Assembly (NCBI GenBank): GCA_963662175.1
Contig: OY759221.1
Location: 26,833,027 to 26,897,026, forward strand
Length of the DNA stretch: 64,000 nt
Source of the DNA: Aradus depressus
Lineage: Eukaryota; Arthropoda; Insecta; Hemiptera; Aradidae
Reading direction: 5' to 3'
How positions within the stretch are numbered: position 1 is the stretch's first letter; the number at the start of each line of letters is the position of its first letter. Position numbers and translations under genes: made by a program. Under the pieces are notes generated by a model. It was not told the DNA's origin. It saw only the letters and a program-made list of their open reading frames with translations, and searched no databases. This document shows positions 13,101 to 25,100 of this stretch, one piece after another.

Positions 13101-16100
13101 TGGCCGTGTGCTGACCTTTACAGTTTACACAAACAGGGGGTGAGTTTGGTACCTTTGTACAAGATTCGGTTGGATGAGGTTGGTCGCATTTTACACACCT
13201 CGGGGGCCGGTGGCAGTAATTTTTTGTGTGTCCGTAGTCTTGGCATCGTATGCATTGTATAACTGCGCGACGTGGCCTAGGTGCTTCTACCTTAATTTTT
13301 GCATAGTAGAGTTTATCTAGAGTGTATATTTCTGAGTTTTTTGGAGAATTTTTGAGGTCGAGAAAAAATAGTGGTAAAGGGATTTTTGTTATAGGATGAT
13401 GAACAGGAATCATTTGGACTGGTTCATAGCCGAGAGTTTGAAGCTCTTCCATCATTGCCTTAGTATCACATGTTGGGTGGAGACCCCTGATCACAACTCT
13501 GAAATGTCGTTCAGATTTGACTTGGAATGTATGAAATTCCGCCTTATTGTCTTGTTGCAAAAATGCAACAATTTTTCTATAATCCTCCACCGTATCGAAG
13601 TTAAACTTGACTTTTCCATCCGTAGAATGGTGTCTGATGGATGTAACACCTAATTGCGCACAGTCTCTTAGGAATAAATTTATATTGCCTATATTATTAA
13701 TGAAGATAGGTGGAGGTTTGGTGGGCTTTTCTGTTATCTCGGTGCTCATTGATGCAGAGTTGTCTTCTTGTAAATTCGACTAGGATGGACGATAGAATGG
13801 ACGTATCGTCATGAAATTTTATATGCCTAACCAGAAACCCATAAGAACGACACCTATTTTCAGCCAAATCGGTAAATTGTTTTCAGAGGGAAAGCGAAAA
13901 CAGTTGAGTAATTCGCGTTGTTTTCTATTATTTACGGTTTTAGGAGAGAGGGGGTCGGACGTTGAATTCAATTGATAATTCGACATCCATTTTTCGGCTG
14001 AACACACAGCTTTCTCTACACTTAGCGTGGAGAGGTAAATATGATATTCTAATTTTACTGAAAACCTTTTTGTCGTTCGAAAGAAAAATGACTTGAATTG
14101 GTAACCCTGTTATCACATGTTATCTGTTTTTATTCAATTTTGTATAGTGAGCAGGAGCAAGCAATAACACTTTGTTGCAGGAGACTAACGTGAGGGGGAG
14201 ACGAATCCCATTGTCACATTTCCTGACTTCACCCCAAATTTTTAATAAAAGTCTGATTATGGAAATGGTATATTTCCCTAATTGTGAAGGGATAAGGACA
14301 GATGTACAGGGGTGGGACGAAGGGCAATGGTTCGTAAAGGACAAATGCCACCACAGTCATGTCGTGTGCACGCACCCTTCGCAACCCCCCCTCACAAACA
14401 CATTCCGAAATTATTTCTACCCCAAAAACACAGACGTTGTTTCCTTCACCCTAACGTCATCCCGATTGTTCAAAGGTCACACAGGTGGTGTTTTCTTTGT
14501 CTACATTTCTTCTTCCAGAAGAAGAAACGAACTAAACGCATTGGTAACGACTTGAAATAAGTTAATCAGAATATTTTATCGAAACAACTAGAATGAAAGT
14601 TTGTCAATCAGCAGCCATGAATAATACAGAACGAGAAAAAATAGAAGGCGATTCACCGACACGAATAATTAAAGAAATTTTCGCTCAATAGTTGACTTCA
14701 TGTCGATGTATTTATTACATCGATAATCATATATATAAAGCTGAAAATGTATGTGCTTTGTACCGCTATAACTCACGAACTAGGTTTTGTTAAGAAATAT
14801 TTCATGAGTTAGCTAACGGTACAGCCGGGGGACTCCCAAGTTTTAATAGCACCCTTTGACCTGAGATGTATTTGAAGGGTCGCTCTCTGCAAACTGACTT
14901 AGTTCACAACTAGACCTGACGATGGTATAAAGCCGAAACCGGTAGTTATACATATATCTTTAGTGGAATAGACAATATTTCAAAAATAAGTTTGTTTTAT
15001 TCATTTATTGTGTATCGTATAAGTGTACTTATTGTGAATCGCATAAAATGTACACAATACAATTTTTGAAAAACAAGTGAAAATGGATTTATATATAAAA
15101 AATTATTTTAAAATAAATGATGAACTCACCCTTGCTTCATATTGTTTTTCTCTAATTTCTGCTAATTCAGTCCTTATGATTTCTCCTATATATTCGATGA
15201 CCATTGTATGTCGCTCAAGATCTCTTGCAGCATACAGTCCAAGCCCTTGGATCTTTGACCTAAGCAAAATAAAACAGTTTTTTAATCAACTTATAAATAA
15301 TAAAGAACAACTCTAAATGATTTTTAATAAACAGATCAATGTACCCAAACAAAATTTTTAAAAATATAAAAGAATAAAATACTTTTTCTTTAATTTACCG
15401 AAGCTTATATTTAATATTTAAAATTTAGACCTATTTGTGTTGTTAAGTTCTATGCTCCTTGACATCAATATTCCTACTGTTTGTTATTGAAAACCCACAA
15501 GTTTAATATTATGAAAATTATTGAAACCCCTCCATAGAAGGATGTGCGCGTCGGTCCTTGTTTATTATAATCAGGACATCAAAAAATAGTACGGAAACAA
15601 AATGTTTTCAAAAAGTGGGGGAGGGAAAAAATTGACGTTATGACAACCCGATGTCCTATCGGAAATTGCAGCTTTAGCGGAAATCTCCACTATTCTACCA
15701 TGCTGTCATTATCCACTTGAGCAGGGGCGCTTCATCCTCTAACTGATTATTTAAATTTAATATAGTTAATGCGGGCGAATCGCCTTATGCAGATCGCCGC
15801 TTTTACATATTCTCAAAATAAAAAATAAAATAAATGTATACAATTTTTTTTTTATTCAATAGTTGACATTTTATTAAGAAAAGTTTGAATTGCCTAGAAT
15901 GCAAAAACACTTCACGATGGCAGAGACTGCCTTTCATTTGAGCCAACACTTGGTTTTCAATGCTGCATAATAACTGAGTTGATTCCGCATGTTTTTATGT
16001 TACTAATGGTCATATCGCCTACTACCAATGTGCTCTTTCTTCGCACTAGATGATATGATATCGCACAGGAGATCCATCGCTCAATATCTCCTCCAAAGGA

Positions 16101-19100
16101 CGACATGCTCAAAGTTTTTTCACCTCCCAGATAAAAAAATTAAAGGCATTGGCTGGATTTCGAACTAGCGATCTCTAGTAGGCAAGCACACTACCTCTGA
16201 GCTACCGGCGCCCTCTCCGCATATTTTTTGTTAAGTATAACAGGAACGATCATTCCATGTTCCATGCGTCTCGTACGGAAATTTTCATTTATGAGATTCA
16301 CAAACTTATGCAGCCATTTGAATTCCAAACAAATAACTGCGAAGCCATATTAGCCCCTACTGCATCAGTGAAACGTTAGTGCCAGTGTTATGTACTCCTT
16401 AATAGCATTTTACCCAAACTACTGAAATACCCTCCACTAGCGAACGTGTTAACAAATACTTACAAATGAACTAAATAAACAGACCTGGCAAGATAAACAT
16501 TGTTTCTCCATTCGGACTTCATCTTCTTGTACTGACTGGACTTGGAGTGTACAAACTGCTTGGAGTAGGGGTAGGCCAGTTCGCCAGGGAGAGGAGCCAC
16601 CGAAGAGAAGGCGGGACCAGTGCTCCCCCTCAGGTGGGTGGTCCGCATTGTGTGTGCCCTCTTCCATCCCTTCGGTTTGCCTTCCGACCTAGCACACCCC
16701 GTCGGGTTCACTGCCAGCGGCAGCTCCAGCAGAGGGTTCCGACCATACTTGAATTTGTAGTCAGTCAATGTTTCAACACCTAAAAGGTAAAATCCAGGGC
16801 TTAGACGTAAAACTCACTGTCAAAAAAGCACATTGTTAGGAGATAAATCTTAAAAAGTTGAAAAACAAAATCATTTTGTTTTTTGCATTTTATTGTGATA
16901 GAAACATCCAAATTCTCACAATTTTTTTTTTTCTTGAATGAACATAATATTTTGAACAGAAATCATCATTAATGGGTTCTTTGGAAATTAGTGTGGTTTA
17001 AGTCAATATTATTGTGTTGCGGAATAAAGTTTTGAGAACGCTTCGATGAAAGAATGCAAATCAACATCCATTTTTATAGAAGTGATTTAAACTTCTAAAA
17101 ATTAGCAAATAGACGTTTCGGGAAAACTCCTATCATCAGTGTCTTTAATTGGTCTAGACTAGTAAAATATGTTCAACATAAAGATTCTTTATGATCCATT
17201 CTTTAAGATCAATATAAAGAAAAAAATTGTTTGCAATAAAGATCAGCAAATAAATTAAAGATACTGATGCTGGGAGTTCTTCCTTTCACGTCTACTTGCT
17301 GCTACGTTGTAAAGACAAAATTCAGAATCTCATTACACAACCCAAAAGTGAATATTAAGTGAAAATGAAGACCCCAAAATGCCCCATCCATTGATTCTAT
17401 CTTATCCGGATAAATAAGTCCTTCCGACCATCGAGAAAAATTTATTTTCCGGATAAGTGAGCATTTTCACTTTTTCCTTGAATAGAAAAAAAGAAGTATG
17501 AAGCCATCATACACTCTTTAATATGAATATTTGTATTTTGCTTTGAGAGAAATATAGAGGTAAAATAGGACAATAAATACCAGGTAGGGACTCGAGGACG
17601 CGGACGATGGCAGGTTCAGTGAGTCCGAAGAGATCCTCCCCAGAGACATACCGAGTGAAGAGTTGAACGAGGGCAGCCCGGCGGCGGAGGTCAGCCAGAG
17701 GCTCGAGCACCTTGAGCCAGACACCACGAGGGTTGGGGTCCCGCAGTTCCACGTCAGCCTCTCCCCGTTCTTCCACCGTGATCCTGAACTCTGGCCGACT
17801 CTCTACTTCACCGATGGAGCACACGTACCGACACCGCTTGTTCACTGACCGCATGCTCCAGTACATCCGCACCTAAACAAAAAAAAAATTAAATAAACGT
17901 CCAATGATTCATGTTCGGTGATAAAATAGAAATGTTATTTGAGATAAGAGAAGCAAAAAATACCACAAATGGATTTTTATTTTTGGATATTTTTGATGAT
18001 AGAAAAATATATTTTTTTAATAAAAGAAAAATGATCTCACTTCCCTTTGGTAAAAATTCGATTTTTTACAAATTCATGTAATTTGAGTAGCAGATCATAA
18101 TCAAAAATGGATAACTGCTAATACATATTATAGGATTACCACAAATGTAAAACTATGAGCAAATATTGAAAAATAAACTTAATACTGGGGCTATACCATT
18201 GCTCGCCAACCCCCACCAACACTTTTTCAAATTTTATTAAATCAACAAACATACACAGGGGAAGCAAAACAAAAGAAAAATTACGAAGTGGCAAATGGCG
18301 AATTAATTTGAATATTGATGGCGGGTAGAAAATATTTCTTTACTTTACTAAAGGGGTACACCAGCGCGCCAGATTCGTTGAGTACTAACATCTTGGCCGA
18401 GGTAGAATATACGTTTTAGCCGGAATAAACATTTCTGTACAACGTACAATAGGTACGTTGATGTTCTACATTTTTTTGGCTGCCATACACCTATCGCCAT
18501 GCTGTAACTATCTCTGTTGACAATTTGGGAAAATGTTTAAGGAAAGAAACAATTTTTCAATAAACCCTCCGCCGGTTGCGCAGTTAAGCTAGGAACATTG
18601 CTTGTTGCGCCCGTGACTTCTACAGCGGAGGGTCAAATGTGTCTAAAATTGAAAATTAAATGCTGCCATAAATGCCTTCATCAGACCTTTCCCAGCCCAG
18701 CATCCTTGGTTGATGGTCTGTGATCACTATAATGTTAGACACCCCAAAGTTAGGCCCAAGCTGATGGATGTTAAGCCTGACGGTATAAAATGCAGCTACC
18801 AACGCCTTTTACCATTGCCCAGCAAGCCTGTTTGATGCGCCCGTTTCTGTAGCATAGGACATGAGATTGATATTAGCCCTAACGCTATGAAATGCTGCTA
18901 GTAATGTCTGCTGTCCACTTCAAGCCCCAGGGGTTCATGGGAAGTCATTACTGACAGTAGATAGCTCCGGCTAGAGTTGGATTTCAAGCCTAAAGCTATA
19001 AAGTGCTATTATTGATGGCTTCTACCCAAGTCCAGTACACCTGGTTGGTGCGCCTCTTCTGCAACGTTGGATACTAAGATGGGTGTTAACACAAACCGCT

Positions 19101-22100
19101 ATAAAATGCCGCTACCCTCAGCGTCTCTGGTTTGAGTGTCAATGATTACTCTGAAACGCTGGATGCATAGGTATAAAATAAGTATAACGCTATAAAGGGG
19201 GAAGTAGTACACTGAATAGTCCAGACGGTAGTAGCTTCAGGTTTCTGTCTTAGACAAAGAAATGTTTACACGTTACGACAGCATCCCATCTGAGCCAATC
19301 CTAGTTAGATTTTATGGTTGAATATTTCAAAATCTGTATTTCTAAAATATGTTAACTCCAATCTTATTAAGGTTAGGTTTTATGACTCATGCCCGGGCTT
19401 TAACAACGAGGTCATATCGCCTACTACCAGAGCGCTCTTTCGTCACTCTGGTGGACATGAGCCCGACTCTACTGTGGGAGTCCTAAATTTTGCCAACCCT
19501 AAATTTTTATTCATCTAGGGTAGGGGTCTTTAACGAGTACCTGACATCGTACAGGCTCGGGACCATCGCTTAACGTCCCATCCCGCTTACCTCCCAGATA
19601 AAATAAACTAAGGGCCACGGTCGGGTTACGAACCCACGACCTTGAGCTCAGAAGTCAAGCACGCATACCACTGAGCTACCGGCGCCCTCCCAATCTTATT
19701 AACAATGCACTACTTGAAAAAAAAAAATACAACAAATACCAGAATAAAGATGAGTAGTGTATGTAGTATTGATTGGACTTACAATTTTATATCCAATAGG
19801 ATATATGTAGTTGGGGGTGTGGAAGGCGTGAAGCTGATGAGGAAGGAGCTGGCCGACAGAGAGGAAGATGAGAGAGCCGACCCTAAGAAGGGATGTCTGT
19901 TCACTGTGGTGCATGATGGCTGCCACCTGTCGGTTCTCGTCCCTCGAGATGTACACACGTCGCATCACCGACAGTGTCGTTAGCTCGTTCTCCTTCTCGT
20001 TCTTCGGCACATGGCTGCTACAGTACAGCGTCTAAACACAAAGTCAACCATTAGTCTAAAACTGTGCTTTTTAAACTGGGAGCCTCCCAGTACAGAAATG
20101 TGAGTTGCCTATCAACTATTAGTTGTTTTATCCGTACTTTATGTACACAAAAATTCTAGAATGCACAGGGACGAGAACAAAAGTAAGTTTTACAACATCA
20201 AATAGTTCTACGAAATGCCACTGGAAACTAAGAATCATTAAAATGAGCATATATTGTTAAAGAAATTGATGATCCTAAGTGATGAGGTTTTACGAATCTA
20301 CTAACGTAAAAATATATATTTGATTCAGAAAATGATGAGAACAACGTCTGGATTTCATTCTACTCCAGGGAAATAGGGTGGTGTTCAGTGTTGAAAATTT
20401 AGTGAATCGTGGACTTTTAAAAATTGTAAATAATGTTGTAAATCACTTGGGAAATGGCGAATAATCGATAATTAATTAAATAATGAAGAATGTTAATACG
20501 AAGATTTATTTTATTGACTTCAATTTAGTAGTTTTCACCTTGCAACATGTCACTATACTTGATTTCCACGAAAACCGTATTGGTTAAATTAACAAAAGAT
20601 TTTACGCGGACTCTATATACAAAGAACATCATTTTACAATGGTTCTGAATAAAACTGTAAAAAAAGATAAAGTATCGTATTATGCTCATACAGGAGGTTT
20701 CTTGACTTTTAACTATACGTAGGCAAAAAATACGCAAATAATTGATTATGTCTTGACATAACAACATGTTTTATCCAATTGTTTCTGTTTCAGAAAAATC
20801 AATTTTCGGAACATGCTTCTGGCAAACAAACTATCAAATATTTGAAAATAATATAAGGGTGTGTATATAAGAGCGAAGTGAACCTTGTTTTTGTAGAAGA
20901 CACACTGATCCTTGACGGCGCAAGGTAGGTGGTAGACGAGGGAGCACCTCATCTTGTAGCACTTCAGGGTGGCCCCCGAAGTGTTGCAATAGGCACAGTG
21001 GACAGAGGTACCGTTCTGAAGTGCCACCTCCACATTCACCAGACCTCCGTTCACCGTCTCGTACACTTCATCCGACCAGAGGGCGCAGTTCAAATGGACC
21101 CACTTGTTCACGTCGTAGTTCAACAATCTATATTAACATATTTAACAATTATAAGTCGAATATTTTACAAGGAGATATTGGTCACGTGAGAAACAGAACA
21201 ACTGAAAGAATAATGTTCTTATTTTTATTGTATGTCTTTTTTTAAATAGAATTTACAATCGATAACTGCAGCTGCATTAGTTAAATGTGAGCTCAATAGT
21301 GTTCAATCAACGTGAATAATTTGTTGTTAATAGTGTTTATATTGAACAGCAAGACCAGTTTTTTGTAGAATAGCATGTACTGTCACATCCCAGAAAACAA
21401 TAACAGGATCAATATTTTACCGAGCTAGAGACAAATTTTGAAGCTTTATAACACTTAGCTTTACAAACATTATAAAACTGAATAATTACATCTCCCAAGG
21501 TACAATTTTAAAATTAATCTAATTAAAATTTAAGCTTAAAAAAAAAAAATAATTCAACTGTTATAATTTGTTTTTTTATTTTCTCTCTTTTATTTTTATT
21601 ATAGCTTGCCTTGTTTATGCATGAATTTATTCTTTTGCTCCTTGAATTGTTCCAGTAAGTTCTGTTTCTATTATTGTTCTATGAAATTATATGAAACTAT
21701 TATAATGATGATTTTTGTTTATTTATTTTTTCGTTTATATATATATATATATATATAATGCAACAAACACAGGACGAACAGGTGGATGTATTCAGATAAC
21801 GAGTAAATTCCACAGCATGGGCATAGGCTTCAAAGTACATAGCACATTTTTGAAAGTATACATTTTTGAAAAATGTGTCCTACTTATTATAAATGTATCT
21901 TGTATTAATTTTGTTGATGTACTCATATATTTTTTAGTATTTATTTGTTCAGTTTTTATTAATTTCATTTTACTTGTTTAAATAGTTTTGTTATTACTAC
22001 TAATCATAGATGTGTTAGACTCAAGTAGTTATAAATCTAATATATAAGCTATCTTAATGTATAAATTCTTTTGACGTATCCTATTACCATGTATTGGTTT

Positions 22101-25100
22101 AACGGAAATAAATGTATTACTATTATTTTAACTCTATATCTGTAATATTATTAAAGTATAATATCGTTAAATAATACTAATATAGTCTAGTTTATGTAAG
22201 GGTAAAGAAGATGGCTTACCGAGCAGGTCCGTCTGTAACGCCATCCCCGATTTGATGACATAAAAGACAAGCTCTTGAATCATCTGGTAACTTTAACGGC
22301 ATCACTGTTATCCCACATTTAAACAGCATCTAAGAAGAAAACAATTATAATTACTGATCAGAGAACATTAATATTGTAAATATTGTAACTTCGGTACACT
22401 GTATACCTGTAAAAGCGGAACTTTTAAATTCTAGATAGGTTGTTCGATGTGCCAAAATTTTTCTTTGTAAAATGGTTTGAGTTTTTCGGTTACTGCAGAA
22501 CACCCAAAAATTATACTTATATATGTTGTTTTTTTTTTATAATTAGTTATTGTGACTCTTGCCCGGGCTTTCAACTACAACGTCAAATCGCAGATAAAAC
22601 GCTCTTTCGTCGCTCTGATGGAAGCCCGACTCTACTATGGGAGTCCTAAATTTTGGCTAACTAGATTTAGTTACCCAGGGTAGGCATCTTGAACACAAGT
22701 GACATCGTACAGGCTAGGCAACATCGCTTAACGTTTTACCTCCCAGATAAAAAACAGTAGACTTTCGAGCCCACAATGATGAGCTCAGTAGGCAAGCTTG
22801 TTTGTATATACAAACATATTGACATATTTACATACATATAAGAGCCTTATATCTAAAATTGCTGTTTCTTCATACAGGCCCTCAATTACTACACACTATA
22901 AGATGGTGAAATGAAGTGAAGAGTACCTCAGTGATCTCTTTGTCGGTAGGTTTCTTGTGTCTCCCCTGTGCTGGAGGGATGGTGCCCGAGGTCCATGTCC
23001 TAAACCGGGAAGGTGACTTCTTGGTAGGACTGAAGCCAGCGACGCTCCCAACACTTCCATAACCTCCAGTCGGAGTTCTGTCTCCACCACCGCCGTAGCT
23101 CGGCTTGTCCCCTCGTCTCCCGGCTCCTCTCGTCCCCATGTACGGCGAGATCTCATTGAACTTCTAGAAATAACAAAATAAATGTTAAAAACAATGTCAC
23201 CAATGTTTTGTTAGCGATTTAGATATCAACAAAAGGATTTAAATAACAATAAATATTTGCAAGGAATCTATGTATGTGAAATATGAAAGAGCCCTCTAAA
23301 GCAGTGTTTCTGTTCCTTTTCAGACCCAGAGAAGTATATACCATCTATGCAAGGCCTTCCCACTTTTTATTTCCTCAGCTATACGAAGTATACAAGTTAT
23401 GTAATAGGTCAGAAAATCGATGTCGAGTTTTCACCGGAATTTCATGTTGTATCTGTACAAAATTTAGAACGCGAATTCAGAAGTCCCTATGTATGTCAAC
23501 TATTGATGTTTAGCCCAAACGGTCGACTGCGTTTGGAGCGAGAGCAACAAAACAGATCATTCGTGCGGGGGAAGTACATTGCCAGTAATTCACCGACGAC
23601 TTTTTTTTACTATTTGTTACTGGAGCTCTTAACCTGATTAATTGATAATCTTCATTATCTTAGAAGAAAACTATTCAATAAAAATTACTTTTCTGGTCAA
23701 ATATATTATTAAATATTACTGTTCTTTAGACAATCCATTTTAATTGCATGCATTAATTCATATTATTTCTTCTGTGATGAAGAGCTGGTATGTTTTTTCT
23801 TTTTGCTTAGAAGCGCAACAATTTTAAGATAAATGCTACATGGATAAGGATAAGTAAAGAGGTGATTCCATTCTCGTCTCTTCTCTTTCGCAGCAATATT
23901 TCCAAGATACTTACATAATCCTTCTTTTGGTCAAGATGATCCGAAGGTTCCATTTTCAGTTTTTTGATAGGAACATCACCATGATGATCAACAGCAGCCG
24001 GTGTCTAGAAAATGTAAAAATAATATTAATAATAATTTATTTCGTTATTTTCTTTTTCATAGATTATTCCAGACAGACTATTGGATAGAAAATAAAATGG
24101 TTAAACTCAAATACTTTCACTATTTTTCAATATCTGAAACATCAATCTTAAACATTTCTACCATTAATGAATAGAGTTACGTTATTATGACTCATGTCCG
24201 GTGCCTGAACTACAAAGTCATATTGCCTACTGCAAGACCTCTCTTTCGTCACTCTGGTGGACATGAGCCCAACTGTACTATGAGTCCTAAATTTTGCCTA
24301 CCCTAAACTTTTATTCGCCTAGAGTGGGGGGTCTTTAAAGAGTACCTGACATCGTACAGGCTCGGGACCATCGCTAATCGTCCCATCCGAAGGACAGTGT
24401 GGTCAAGTTTTTCTCACCTCCCAGATAAAAAACCTAAATGAATAGATACATCAAAATAACACTACTGTTGTTCCATAAACTAAAAAGAGCTCTTGAATAT
24501 ACTAATACTGATCTTGACAACTAATTATAAAAAACATAGAGATAGTACACAGGAACTTTTGCTTCATAATGTATAATATGGATCTTGCTCTAATCTATAT
24601 ATATATGATCGACTCAATAAATATGTTTTATAAAAGAAACATACTGATTGACAGAAGGAATAGTAAACCTAGAGAACACATGTATTGTAGATACTGATGA
24701 TGCTAGTATTTCCCGAAACGTCTATAATTTCTATTTTTAAAAAAGCAAAAAAATAAATGGGAGAAGTGATGCTGTGATAAATATATTATTACATATGAAA
24801 AAACTAATAACAGAATGGAATAGTTTTTTTTTATAAAGTCAAAATTTACCTTTTCCTTGGATGGCATTGAATTGGAAAGAGCCAGTTGCATGTAGCACTG
24901 AGAACTGCAGAAGTACATATCTTCTTCACCCTGTCTAGCCACGAGAGGCATCTCAGAGGCTTTCTTCTTCATCAGATTGTTAAGGATAACCACATCACAG
25001 TGCCGACAGAACTTGGCTGACCCATTCAAGATGGACTGAAGATCGATTTGAGCTGGAAATATGCAAAGAATTTAGAAAATATAACGAACTGAAGTGATTA

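Larger units (their letters stand above)
9879..13768 (-). mobile_element. Jockey-clade non-LTR retrotransposon, apparently coding-intact
   Basis: Two ORFs in ATGA overlap, a short 3' UTR with AATAAA (9915-9920) and a 23-base poly(A) tail (plus-strand T run 9879-9901). Likely target-site duplication: 9861-9878 TGTAAATTTAGAACTAGG and 13769-13784 TGTAAATTCGACTAGG, 16-18 bases with small differences. The 5' UTR would then be only about 19 bases, so slight 5' truncation is possible. It lies in the intron that splits the host SET domain, in the same orientation as the host gene. An intact reading frame and long tail suggest a fairly recent insertion. Confidence 0.9.

Noticed and set aside
14172..14560. 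Plus-strand ORFs of 127 and 82 codons
   Set aside because: They overlap in different frames, have Phe/His/Lys-rich compositions without motifs, and lie among repeats.
19620..19687. tRNA gene on the minus strand
   Set aside because: It is the tRNA-like head of a repeated 300-bp SINE; other copies carry the same body.
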